Positions 26,271-38,200 of a stretch of 64,000 bases of DNA are shown here, piece after piece. The DNA lies in assembly GCA_025738555.1 (NCBI GenBank), contig JAOVFP010000009.1:1488001-1552000 (forward strand). Reading direction: 5' to 3'. The translations under genes were made by a program, and so were the position numbers. This stretch comes from Cyathus striatus. Lineage: Eukaryota; Basidiomycota; Agaricomycetes; Agaricales; Nidulariaceae. How positions within the stretch are numbered: the first letter of the stretch is position 1; each line of letters starts with the position of its first letter. A model generated the notes under the pieces. It made no database searches, was not told where the DNA came from, and saw nothing but the letters and a program-made list of their open reading frames with translations.

Positions 26271-27365
26271 ATGTACCTCTTTCGCAGAATCGTACCTATG
26301 ATCATAGGGAGGGATAGCGAACTATTTGCAAATGCTCATGACTTTGTAATTGGGCATGCTGAAATGAATAATATCAGGATTGATACCCAGGTAACTCTTT
26401 CAGTTCATTGTAACATGTTGTGAATTCTATTTATACTGACCTTGTTATATCCACAGATCATTAACAATCAACCAAAGGATGAACCACTTTCCCCACTTCA
26501 ATCTACTGCTGCCTGTACCTCTCAAAACTTTGTTGGTCAAGAAAAGTACCTTGAGAAACTTCATGAACACTTTAGACCTGGTAATACTACTGCAAGAAAA
26601 ATGTTTCTTTTGTATGGAGTGGGTGGAATTGGAAAGACCCAGATCTGTCTGAAGTTTAAAGATGAGATGGCTGGCCAGTAAGTATGTTACTCTTACTTCA
26701 TCATCATTGTTAAAAATTAAAATAATAATAATAGATTTGTCTATACCTTCTGGATTGATACAACATCTGAGAATATGGTTGTTCAAGGTCTCAAGGAAAT
26801 ATATAAAAAGATCTCTACTCCTGGAACTTATGCATCTTCATTCTCTTCTGCTACTGTGCTTAACTGGATCTCCAACTTTAAATCTGATTGGCTTATAATC
26901 TTTGACAATGCAGATGGTGCTCCTGAGCTTGTTGAAAAGTTTCTCCCCCCTGGAAATGTAGGGAATATCTTGATTACAAGTAGAAATCCTGCTCTAAGAA
27001 GAATTACAACACATAAGAACTCAATGGAAGTATTTGAAATGAATGAAGAAACTGCCATTAATCTACTTTTCAAAACAAGTGGAGTTGATAAGAATTCTGA
27101 AGAGCACCTGAAAGAAGCAAAAGTTATTGCTCAGAAATCGCATTATCTACCACTAGCCATTGATATGGCCGGAGCTTACATAGCTCAAGTTCAATGTGAA
27201 TTGGTAGATTTTATAGAACTCTACAATAAATACAGACCCAAGATCTTAAATCATGAAAAATTCAAAGGTGCATCAGGATACAATAAAACAGTTTATAGAA
27301 CCTGGGAAATTCATTTCAAAAGATCATGGAACTATCAAATAATAAAGAAAATCAGAGTACTGTAA
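26271..27365 (+). pseudogene. NB-ARC domain (fungal NLR-type) gene, C-terminally truncated
   Basis: Exons 26271-26390, 26457-26677 and 26735-27365 join in frame; both introns have GT...AG ends (66 and 57 bp). The N-terminus is short and helical. The NB-ARC domain follows: QNFVGQEKYLEKLHEHF, then P-loop GVGGIGKTQ, a WLIIFDNAD Walker B/kinase-2 motif, GNILITSRNP (sensor-like) and LPLAIDMAGAYIA (GLPL-like), with the conserved stretch FKGASGYNKTVYRTWEIHF near the end. Fungal members are STAND ATPases linked to non-self recognition and heterokaryon incompatibility, normally with C-terminal TPR or other repeats. Those are missing: the frame runs into foreign sequence after about 27315 and stops at 27363-27365, next to a minus-strand Plavaka transposase. 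The NB-ARC part itself has no internal stop, so the break may be recent. Confidence 0.87.
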
Positions 27366-30300
27366 CTACAGCAAATTGGCAAATGCATTTCTGAAGTCAA
27401 TTGCACCATATTCAATTTCAAGTGCATCTAGGCTAACTTTACATGCACTTGGAAACTTTGATAAATGTATAGTTCTGTTAAGCTCAAGACCAGGGGGCTG
27501 CCATTCATAAACTTTTGGAACTGGTTTTCCTGATATACACCAAGCAATGTACTGCTCATGACAATATATTTTTTCCTTTCTTTCAAGCCATCTTGTCATT
27601 TGTTTAAATTCATTCTTGTGATTGCTTGCTCTGTATGCTTCCTTTGCCAAATCAATGTGAAGTTGTTCTGTATATTCTGTATTGTAATTATCTGTAGTAC
27701 CAAATAATTTGATTTTTTTGACATAGTGCTCAGCAAAATGGAGCTTTGGAAGATTGTAGTCTTGTCGTATTTTAAGCTCAATGAATATATCTCTGTTTTC
27801 ATGAAAAGACTGTAATGATTGTTCTAGCAAGATTAAAGTTTTATCAGTGTGGATTGGGTATTGTGCTAGATATAAAAAATCAAGCAATGCATGAACACAG
27901 CATACAAGTCTAGCAGATGAGATCCCATGAGGTAATGGAATATCTATTATTAGCCCCAGAAGAATTCATGCAATTTGATCATGTTCTTGGCCAGTGACTC
28001 TGGACAGGGATGTAATACCCTTTGTAAAAAATCTTATATTATGATTAGGAGGAAGTTGATGACAACATGCATCAATTTCAGTTTCAACAAATGCCTTAAC
28101 AACCCATGCTACAAGATGCTTTATAATACCTTGATGAAGTTGATGAAGAACATCTGGTGAAATTGATTCATAAATATTCACATGTGGAAGATTTTTCCAA
28201 AAAGGATCAATTACAGGCTTCACTCAAGACTCTTGGCAAGTTTTTAGAAATGCTGCAGTATTTACATCAAATGAATCAAGGACATCTAAAATGGCATCAA
28301 GATCACAATATGAAGATGAAACATCTGAATCAAAGTCTTCCAACTCAGGTTTAACAGCAGGACAAGTTGGGCAATCTCCATAGTATACACAAGTTGTTAA
28401 GATCTGCTCAGGATAGTCTCCTATAAATACAGCAAATAGTAGATGCATGTGCCGCAAACAACCATCAGCAGTAGTTATATGAAATCCCTTATCACCAAGT
28501 GTCTCCAGTGGTTTTAAGATAGTTGACATACATGCATGATATAGATTGACAAGCATATGCCACTGAGAAGACTTATTGGTCACACCTTCTAAACATGTAC
28601 AGTAATTGGACGTTCCTTGACACACACGATTGAAAATCCCATTTATCTTGACAACAAGTAGTAATTTTGTTTAAAAAACTTTATATACATATAACGTACC
28701 ATCTATAGAGCTATTATACAAAATTTTGAGGTAGAATTATATGTTGAAATAATTGTAAGATGAGGATTATTGAGAAGAACACTTTTCAGTCAAAAACCAT
28801 GACTTGACACAGTAATGTCACGGGTGTCACAATGATTCACATCCGCAAGTTTGGGTGGGACCGAGAGCATGTGACTTGCATGTGTCACTCTCTGGAACCA
28901 TCAAATATACTACTTTTTGACTATTTCATTTTTCAACATCGCATTTCTGTCTTAATCAGGATACAAGTTGGGGAAAATATTTACATTTACTATATAAGTA
29001 TACATAAAAATCTGTAAGATACCACATTGGCTAGGGAACTCAAAACTTTGGTTGCAAAAATGTGTCAAGATGAGATTTTTACCTGACTTCAGAGTAATCC
29101 TTATTTATCTTTCCCTCCAGTGAGCATAATCTTTTCAAATTTTTTTCTAGATGAGGCAATATGTATTAGAATGCGTATGCAGATTTTCTAAGTCATAGAG
29201 CGAAAGGTTGAGGCAGGAGAATGAAAAGAGTGAAGGTGTGTCAAGGAGTGTCGCTGTGTCAAGGAACGTCCAAACACTGTAGTTGGTAAATATCCAAGCA
29301 ATACATATGCTCTTGCTGATGGTTTTTGGCGAATCTCTTTTGGAATATTTCCAATTGTAAGATAAACAGGATAGGCTGTTTTGTTTCGGAATAAAGTTAG
29401 CTGTGTCTTATCAGTTGAAATAATTATTGGAACAATTGTTGAGCCAGGTGTTTTTGTTTCCAGCTCCTTCTATGGTTATGTGAGAAAATATTAGCAATTA
29501 TTATTGTTATTTTAGTTCAAATTCATTCACCTGCTTTTCCCACCACCATCTTCCTGTATGCATATCATGATACATTCTAGTTGTTTCAGTATCATCTGTG
29601 TAGTGCTTTTCAGGTTCAAATACTAGATATGGTGCAAAGTTGGGATCTCCCAGTAGTGCTTTGACACAGTCAATTATATCTTGAAAATAGACATCACAAG
29701 TTTCATTTCCAATACAGATCTCTTTCCAAACAAAATGTGGACACCCTGGTAAATTCTCATCAATTCTTTTGTTGAGCTCTGAGGAAGACTTAAAAGAGAG
29801 TTCCAGTTTATCAATAACCTAATACATTTAATATTAGCTTGGTTAAATCACTTTATAATATAAATTACCCCATCAATCTGTATTAACTGGTTAAATGCAT
29901 TTGAACTTGGACCTTGGAGTTTAGCCCATTTGGCTATTTCCCATTCCAATTTAGATTTAAATGGGTGATAATAATTTTTTTCATCACCAACTTTAGCATG
30001 ATACTCATCATTTTGAGTAGTGTTGTTAGCTGACAAGACTTTGCCTGCCTTTTTGCCAAATTTCTTCACATGTGGTGTATTATGCAATTGCTGCTCAGCT
30101 CCTCCTTGGATGTGAAATGCTTTGTTTGTTATATTTGATTCTGTACCTTCCTCATCAGACTGCATTGATTGTGTGTTAGGATGCATGCACATGGGTTCCA
30201 AAAATGACTCTTCCTCTGCATCCAGTACTTCTTCAAAATCCTCTCTCTCATTATCATTATCATCATTTCCATTGCCAATGCCTTCATTATCAATGTCAAA

Positions 30301-30603
30301 AAATTGTGTAGGATAATTTGCATAATCTCCATAGAGATCCCCTTGTTCATCAACTTGAATTGCAGTATCAGTCTCAAGAGATGGACCTGGCAAGAGTGCC
30401 GAAGAGAATACAGTATTTTGAGTTGGAATATCTCCATCAGAATCAATATCCATTTCAGATTCCATACTTGAAGATTCATTGTCAATTTGCTCTACATGAT
30501 CCTGCTCATAGTGGCTCTTGCATAGTGGATCAGTGCTCTTGTGAAGATGAGCAGCAAGACCTCTTTGCTTAATTTTCCTTTTGCAGCCTTGACATTGAGT
30601 CAT
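27366..30603 (-). pseudogene. Plavaka-family (CACTA-like) transposase, decayed
   Basis: On the minus strand the gene starts at ATG 30603 with a zinc-finger-like start (CQGCKRKIKQRGLAAHLHK...C), then an acidic linker. Two introns are visible (29868-29819 and 29530-29470). Conserved Plavaka blocks follow: GNIPKEIRQKPSARAYVLLGYLP near 29320, NLYHACMSTILKPLE, DGCLRHMHLLFAVF and YGDCPTCPA near 28300-28560, then PDVLHQLHQGIIKHLVAWVV near 28130. A mariner-type MITE (28600-29279) splits the frame after the GYLPTT block. In-frame TGA codons at 28224-28226 and just above 27963 stand where the family has arginine. The C-terminal third is missing: the frame ends in TAG at 27366-27368, against the NB-ARC gene. 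No Plavaka ends or short TSD could be fixed. Confidence 0.87.
28600..29279. mobile_element. mariner-type MITE inside the Plavaka gene
   Basis: The ends are CAGTAATTGGACGTTCC and, inverted, CAGTGTTTGGACGTTCC; TTGGACGTTCCTTGACACA is shared exactly. TA dinucleotides flank it (28598-28599 and 29280-29281). CAGT termini at a TA target are the Tc1/mariner signature. Removing the element and one TA restores the Plavaka reading frame at the conserved GYLPTT block, so boundaries are exact. It is 680 bp with no transposase frame. Confidence 0.9.
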
Positions 30604-30902
30604 TGATGATCCAGGGACTAGTACTTGAAGACTTGTTGGTCAAGTCCAGCTGGGAATTCTGTGTGCTGTTGTGGAAGGGAGACTTACAGAAAGTATCATA
30701 CTTATGCCCTATATAAATGTTTACAAGAGTTGAAGATCACTGTGTGAAAGATCACTAATTATAGCTGATATTGTCAGTTGATGACATAAACATGTTGATT
30801 GATGTTTCTTGAATGTTTCCCACTGATCACTTTTGCCAAGAACACATGACACTGACAGACTCAAGCTGTTAATACAGTGATATTAAAAGAAGTTGAGACA
30901 CC

Positions 30903-31749
30903 TGATGGGCGTACACGACCTATAGCAGTCGATTTTAGCTTTTCTATTATGTATACAAGTACTCACCAAATGGTAACAAACATGGGTTAGATCATAGGAT
31001 TGGAGTCGAGACCCGAGCTGCCAGTTATAGTACTACTAAAAAGTACACTCACCAAGGGTATTATTAACATAAAGCCTAAGGTAGTACTGCATACAGAAGC
31101 GGAGAGATAAAGATGGCATGAAACTCAGCGACTAAATGGATAACAGCCAGAAACGCGTCTAGCGACGTGCGAAGGTCATGTGACAAGACGTGATCAATAT
31201 CCAAGAGAAGCAAGTGATGATGAGGCGCCTCAGTGAGTCCTGAAGTCCCGAGTCAACCGATCAACTTCTCTCAGAGATACCAGCGAAGCGAGACATAGCT
31301 AGATTAAGTGATGCACCCTGAACCCTGATCGACACCTGAGCTATTCTTAGTACATCCGCATATAGCCAATCCCGTATCGACCGAAGGAACGCACACGGCA
31401 CCATATACCCCGTTGCACAACTCCCTATGACAGATGCTCGACCCCCTATCCAGCACGTTCCGTGAGCATACAGCCTTCCCTTTGCAGTGACATCGTTTAC
31501 CATGCCTAGTACCCCGAATGTAACTACTCAGTAGCTATACAGTACCTTCAGCCACCATATTTCCAGCAGTATATAAAGTAGATGAGTTTTGCCATGTACA
31601 GCAAGCTATCCCCTGCGCAGCTTCCATTATAAAGTACCTTGACGTAGTGTAGTGAATTAAAGTGACCTTTCCAAGATTATTGATTAAGTGATTTGATTTG
31701 AGTCTAGTAAGAAGAGCCGCAAACTCCTAGAGTATCGCGCGTTACATCA
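30903..31749 (+). mobile_element. Solo LTR, TGAT...ATCA family
   Basis: It begins TGATGGGCGTACACGACC and ends TATCGCGCGTTACATCA. The right end matches the corresponding end of the solo LTR at 51142-52259 (CGCGCTAAGTACATCA read in that element's direction). An internal CCCGAGCTGCCA motif is shared with the LTR at 16159-17326. CpG content is high. The flanking bases do not form a convincing TSD, so the ends are approximate. Confidence 0.6.
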
Positions 31750-32217
31750 TACATAGCCAGAGACATTACCTACCCACTACTTAGATAGTCCTCCACCTTC
31801 CTATACCTCCCCCTTCTACCCCCTTTTGCCCAGAAGCATCCTTAATACTGATCTTCTGTGAAATTCCCTCCAAACTCGCCACCCCATTACATTGTTTTAG
31901 GAGTAAGTAGTTATTATTACATAATCTAGCTACTATCACCCTGTTGTAAACATCTCTAACCTCTTAAAGTTTCTAAAGTACTTAAAACTATAACTATCTA
32001 GGGTTCACTTGTGCTTGACAGATACAAATTGGTATGCTGTGTGAATGTACTTAGTGTGTTGCGAAGAATTGTACATGCTCATTCTGGCTTGATAGGGTTT
32101 CAAACATGTAGTGATTTGAGTGATGTTGAGCCAAGTAAAGCTTGTGTTAGCATAACAAGATAAATATAGGGAACACACTCCATTGACTAAACGTGCATCA
32201 AGTGTCATTTACTTCAC
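31750..32217. other. Unrecognised DNA between two LTR elements
   Basis: No gene or repeat boundary seen. Confidence 0.4.
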
Positions 32218-32222
32218 ACAAT

Positions 32223-33238
32223 TGTTAGGATTTCACCACTTATCTAATCTTTTATCTAATCATATCTTATCTATGTCACGTGATCAGTCACATGACCTAC
32301 AATGCGGACACCATGTGTATCAACATACATTACTCATCATCATAACTGTGGGCACAGTTGCACAGTTCGGCCATACATAGTACATGAGTTATTAATGTAG
32401 AAGCACAGTTACATGAATTGTAGTGTAGGCACTAGTACATGCGATTCCCTCATGGTTCTTTTCTATAAATACGGTCTTTCTAGTTATGTCATAGTTGTAC
32501 TTTTCCTACCTTATTTCCGCACTTCTATTCCGCACTCTCCGCACTCTCCGCACTTCTTAACTTGTAGATATCGTCCTTTCATTTCTACTCTTCCGCTCTT
32601 CTGACTGAAGGTCGCCGAGCTTATGTCACCTTACTCATCCGGTTCTTATCTGCTCTCCATTATGCTTTCTCTATCATACCCCGGGTATACTTGTCTCAGC
32701 ATTCCTTTCAATCCTTAGTTCGTCCTTGGTACATATTGTATTCAAACCATACTCCACCTTCTGCCACCATCTTATTATGTTTATCAAATAGTATACTATT
32801 ACTCATTCGTTCACCGGTCATCAGTGAAGTCGTATAGTATTTAAGTAACACAATTTGTACTACTACTACTCAGTTCGAATATCGACTAAGTTACTATCCT
32901 TCTTACTTGTCTTTGAGTCCTACTCAACTCCGGCTTGAATCGTTGTCTTCACAGCAATGACTCTGCACTCTGCACTCCTGTCCCTCCCTTCCGCACTTCA
33001 AAATACCTGGACCACGAGAACGACAAGAGGCGCAGTACATAAGCTGAAGCCGACGGTCCTTCTGTCCCACACTTCCCTATCTTACACTTCCGACCTTACG
33101 TAGAAATACAGGTCTTGACAAGTTAGTAGTTTGATATTCTTGTGCTAGTTTATTCCAGATTAGCAATAAGACTTATCTTTCTCTCACATTCAAGTGTTTA
33201 AGTTCGGCTTCGAGTATTTTGCTCATCTGTCACTAACA
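32223..33238 (+). repeat. 5' LTR, interrupted by another solo LTR
   Basis: 1,016 bp against 374 bp for the 3' LTR. The excess is explained by a 634-bp solo LTR plus its 5-bp duplication (32487-33125). Substitutions against the 3' LTR are mostly CpG transitions, for example TTCGGCTTCG here and TTTGGCTTTG there. Confidence 0.92.
32487..33120 (+). mobile_element. Solo LTR of another family nested in the 5' LTR
   Basis: It begins TGTCATAGTTGTACTTTTCC, ends AGGTCTTGACA and is flanked by AGTTA on both sides (32482-32486 and 33121-33125). It is absent from the 3' LTR, which gives the empty site. TG...CA ends and a 5-bp duplication are LTR hallmarks; no relative with an internal region is in the window. 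Confidence 0.85.
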
Positions 33239-33734
33239 AAAGCACAAGAATCTACCTCATTCCTCAACCCCGAACTTCTCTTCTTCCACCGAACCCTGGC
33301 AAAACTTTTCTTTCATACCTCGTTCCCTGTCTTGGACCTTTTGGACCAGACATACACCCCATTCGATAGTCTTGCTTGTTGTACTTGGAAGTACGAGAGG
33401 ATAGTGTAATGTTGAGCTCGACACTTCTGAATTACCGAGCATCTTAGGCCCTCTGCCTTGAGTTTGGCATGGCGCCAGTGACTGGGGAGGCTACCACGTG
33501 TTGCCCCAGCTGGTACTATCTGCAAAAAGGTGTGCATGAAACTTAGGACGTCTCGCCAGTTTCCAAGCATCATCAAGAGCTTCTGTTACTTTGTCTATCA
33601 CAGTGGCACCTGTTACTCATTCCCAAACCCTTCGATCCCTTTGATCCCGCTCCTATCACATCCCTTCCTCATCCATAACCATCTACACTCGATCTCGCCC
33701 TACACCCTATGCTCATCCCCAATCTCTGAGAGCC
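33239..33734 (+). other. Leader region of the gypsy element
   Basis: This is the DNA between the 5' LTR and the first open frame. No standard primer-binding site starting with TGG directly follows the LTR (the next bases are AAAGCACAAGAATC), so the priming mode is unclear. Confidence 0.5.
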
Positions 33735-34043
33735 ATGTCGGTGGACTCCGATGACTCAGACTTTGACCCCAACTCCTACCTTTCCCTTAATCAAATCCCC
33801 GATTATATTCCACTACCTCGCCGTCCCACTCCTCCTCCACATCCTATTCTCAGAACCCTTACTATCATCACCGAACCAGGACACGATGATAGTCTGAGAT
33901 TTAGTACTCCCACCCAATACATATCCCCCTATGAACACGATTTCCTTTCTCCATTAGGATATGAAACCCTTTTGAATACCGTACACAACAACGGTAGAGA
34001 ATTACCCACACCCACATACCCCGACTTCGAATTCAATCTATAA
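33735..34043 (+). CDS. Small acidic/proline-rich frame 1 of the gypsy element
   Basis: 102 codons starting MSVDSDDSDFDPNSYLSLNQ, rich in Asp, Pro, Ser and Tyr, with a PLPRRPTPPPHP stretch. No domain is recognised. Its TAA overlaps the ATG of the next frame (TAATG), an arrangement compatible with termination-reinitiation. Function unknown; it lies in the gag N-terminal position. It is intact, unlike the downstream frames. Confidence 0.6.
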   Translation: MSVDSDDSDFDPNSYLSLNQIPDYIPLPRRPTPPPHPILRTLTIITEPGHDDSLRFSTPTQYISPYEHDFLSPLGYETLLNTVHNNGRELPTPTYPDFEFNL

Positions 34044-34294
34044 TGATTACCACCGAAATTATTCTTGGTTTCATCACCGCCATAATAATGGTTTTCATGA
34101 AAGATGAAATCTTAACACGATGGAACAACATGACTCCTGCTAATAAACAGGCTGTCTCAGAAAGTATTTCCGCAGTGACACAAGGAGTCATTCAGGAAAT
34201 TAGAAACAGAATCAAAGAGGATCGACCAGAACCCAAGGAAAAGGTCGAAATACCAGAGGATTATGAGGGAGACCCTCATACGGTTAATAACTAG
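34043..34294 (+). CDS. Small frame 2 of the gypsy element, N-terminal hydrophobic segment
   Basis: 83 codons: a hydrophobic N-terminus (ILGFITAIIMVF), then a hydrophilic, helical part with AVSESISAVTQGVIQEIRNR and a charged tail. It is in the same frame as gag, separated by TAG and TGA codons at 34292-34300, so it could be a detached gag N-terminus. Function unknown. Confidence 0.55.
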   Translation: MITTEIILGFITAIIMVFMKDEILTRWNNMTPANKQAVSESISAVTQGVIQEIRNRIKEDRPEPKEKVEIPEDYEGDPHTVNN

Positions 34295-34303
34295 ATCTGA
34301 CGA

Positions 34304-35293
34304 ATGATGCTTTACTTTCAGGAAAAGAATATTATGAATGATTGGAAAAAGATCACGATTGCATTACCAAAAGTCAAAAAGGGTAAAGACAATCGGGCCC
34401 AACAATGGGCAGACACATTTTTAGGAGACTTGATCTTGTTCAATGAAGAACGAGCTCAATGGAAATTACTACACAACGGAAAGGAACTCACTCTTCAGGA
34501 CACCCAAAAGGTCGATATCCCCACAACCAAAACGACACCTGCAATCAAACATGATGCATTCAAAACAGGCTGTCCATTCACTAATTGGGATACTTTTGTT
34601 GAAAGACTTCAATTCTTTTTCATTTCCTCAGAAACTCAGAATAATGCCATCGAACAGATCAACAAGGTCATACAGGGAACATGACCAGTTGAAGATTATA
34701 CTATCGACTTTATGCAATGGATGAATTTGACCGGATTCGATAACACCGCCTTAGTTGACAAATACCAACGAGGAATGCATCTGCTATTAGCCAGAAGATT
34801 AATGGAAGTCAGAAAATTAAAAGTTACTGATCAACTGATTACTTGGGTTGATATGGCGGCAGAATTCAAAAGAAATCGACAAGAAGCCAACTTCGGACAT
34901 ATTACACAAAATCCATGACCTTTGAATCAAAATCAATCTAATATAGGATGCTCCCAGAATAACCCAAACCCCGGAACACAACAAACCCAGAACACACAAC
35001 AAAAGACACCTGATCACTCCAACCTCACGGTATCACAAGGTGGTAATTGTATGGACCTTGATCAACTTAAGAAGGAAGGTCACTGTTTTTATTGTAAAGA
35101 GAAAGGACATATGTTCAACACATGCCCAAAGAAACCTCATGGACCTTATGTACAATGTAACGTAAACACAGACTCTTCCATACCAGTAGCTTCCACTAGC
35201 AGAATAGTAGAATTACCAGACGTAGCTAAATTATCAGAAGAGCAATGCACTCTACTCATTGCTCAATTGGGTTTTCCCCAAGGCCAGCAGTGA
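34304..35293 (+). pseudogene. gag of the gypsy element
   Basis: One frame with two internal TGA codons (34682-34684 and 34916-34918). The capsid-like region includes FKTGCPFTNWDTFVERLQFF and the DYTIDFMQWMNLTGF region. The nucleocapsid has the CCHC zinc knuckle CFYCKEKGHMFNTC (about 35083-35124). It ends in TGA at 35291-35293, overlapping the start of pol, which lies in the -1 frame. Gag would package the RNA in virus-like particles. Confidence 0.85.
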
Positions 35294-38200
35294 GCATGAA
35301 CTTGCCGGCCTCGTTTTATATACCTTCTAATGTAGCTGTACCTATGGTAGATCTGGAATCGAAATATGTATCATTACAAAAAGAAAGAACCAAGCGCACC
35401 TTCCCCAATCAGGAAGTAAAACTCGGAAATGTGTACTGGGTTGCACAAAGATTAATAGATCAGACATCAGAATTTGCCCTCGCCACGTTAAGCATCTGGA
35501 CTCACCCCAAAAGAAGACCTGAAGTAATTCCAAAAACGATCATGGAGTTAAATAATCTTTCAGATCAAGATGTAATTTCCACACTAGAAGAATTAAGAAA
35601 ACCCAAAAGGTTTATCCGAGGAACAAACAGAAACCAGATGGATCTTGATTTAATAGTTACTACATTGGATACTCAACAAACTTACAGACTAAAAGCACTA
35701 CTTGATAGTGGAAGTACAAGAACTTGCATCAGCCGAAAATTTGTAGAGGAAAATCGAATTACGACAAAGAAATTCCCATGACCAACCCCTGTCTATAACG
35801 CCGACGGAACCCTTAATAGTGATGGATCTATTACATAGAAGTTTTACAACTTGCTGTTATTAATCTAGGGAAAGCATCTATGTTTATCGGACATGATTGG
35901 CTTCGAACCCACAATCCAGAAATAGATTGGAAAAATGAAACCATCAAATTCACACAATGCCCGATTGAATGTACCCCTTTGATTAATACTATGGATCCCG
36001 AAGAAGACAAATCTGATCTAGATGAACAGATTAATCTTGAAACCAACGATCATATTATTGCAGTAAATATCTTCAAACAAATAGAATTGAGAGCATTTCA
36101 AACCACTGCTTCGAAAATTGCTGAGGCACAAAATCAGCAAAAACCAAAGAAACATTGGAAAGAAACTGTTCCAATGTACTATCATGAATTTGAAAGAGTA
36201 TTTGCAAAAGAATCATTCGATAAACTTCCACCTTGTCGACCATGGGATCATGCAATAGAATTAATACCTGGAGCTACATCATTCGATTGTAAAATCTATC
36301 CATTAAATCTGGACGAACAAAAGCAATTAGACGAATTCCTTGATAAAAATCTTAATTCAGGACGCATCAGACCTTCGAAATCACCTTGGGCATCACCGTT
36401 CTTTTTTATCAAAAAGAAGGATGGATCTTTAAGACCAATTCAAGATTATCGAAAATTAAATGAAATAATGGTTAAAAATAGATATCCATTACTGTTAATT
36501 CAGGAATTAATAGATAAACTTAAAAAGGCACGATACTTCACCAAATTAGACATTCAATGGGGTTATAACAACATTCAAATTAAAGAAGGAGATGAACAGT
36601 ATGGTGCATTTAGGACCAATCGAGGATTGTTTGAACCTTTAGTAATGTTCTTTGGTCTTACCAATTCACCGGCCACATTCCAGACAATGATGAACAATAT
36701 CTTCAGAACAGAAATTAATGAAGGAACTGTAATAGTCTACATGGACGATATTCTTATATTCACCGAAACATTAGAAGAACATAGAAAAATGGTAAAACGT
36801 GTTCTTAGGAAACTTGAAGAACACAAACTATACCTTAAACCAGAAAAATGTTTCTTTGAAAAGGCAGAAGTTGAATATCTCGGACTTATCATTTCAAAAA
36901 ATTCTGTACGAATGGATTCTGCTAAAGTGAAAGCTGTAGTAGACTGGCCAGTTCCAAATAATAAACGAGAACTTCAACAATTCTTAGGCTTCATTAATTT
37001 CTACTGACGATTCATTCAAGGATTTGCAAAAATAGCAAAACCTCTTCATGAACTAACAGGAAAAAATGAATGGAAATGGGAACTTGATCAAGCATTAGCA
37101 TTTTCTGAATTAAAGGATAAGATCGTATCAGCACTGATCTTAGCCATGCCAAATAATAATGGAAAATACTGTGTAGAAGCAGATTCTTCAGATTTTGCAA
37201 ATGGAGCCATTCTATCTCAGGAACAAATTGATGGAAAATGGAAACCCATAGCATTTCTATCACACACTTTAAGTCCAACAGAAAGGAATTATGAAATCTA
37301 CGATAAAGAAATGCTTGCAATCATGAGAGCATTAGACACGTGGAGACAATACCTTTTAGGAGCATGACAAACCTTTGAAATCTGGACAGATCATAAAAAC
37401 CTTCAATACTTCAGGAAACCACAGAAACTTAATCATAGACAAGCAAGATGGTCAATTGAATTATCTGAATTTCATTATACATTACATCATAAACCCAGAA
37501 ATCAAATGACAAAAGCGGATTTATTATCTCAAAGAGCAGGACATGAACAAGGAGAACATGATAATGAAGACATTATTCTTCTTAAACCGGAACATTTCAG
37601 ACAAACATATGAAGTTCACGGAGAAGACGAAGAAATCATGGAACAAGTTCGAAAATCCAGAAACAATCGAGATAAAGAAGTGATCAAAATGCTTAACCTT
37701 AAATCTAATGATTGGTTCGAAACACCAACAGGAATAATTACATGGAAAGATCAAGTATATATTCCAAGGAATGCCAAACTAAGGGAACATATCATCAAAC
37801 TATGTCATGACTCAGCTATATCTGGACATCATGGAGAATACAAAACACAGGAATTAATAACCAGAAATTATTGGTGGCCTCAAATTAGATCAGACATAAT
37901 CAAATATGTCTCCGGATGCGAAGCATGTCAAAGGACCAACATTCATCGATCTAAACCAGTTGGATTATTAAACCCAAATAGTATTCCTGAAGGACCATGG
38001 CACACAATTTCTATTGACTTCATTGGACCATTACCCTATTCTAGAGGATTTGACTTTTTAATGGTTATAGTTGATCGATTTACTAAAATGGCAGCATTCA
38101 TTCCATGTAACAAAGAAATTGACAGTCCAGGAGTTGCCAAATTATATTTAGAAAAAGTATTTAAAAACTTCGGAATGCCGCAATGTATCATTAGTGATCG

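Noticed and set aside
28224..28625. An independent gene of 133 codons
   Set aside because: It is the continuation of the Plavaka transposase between a MITE and a TGA stop.
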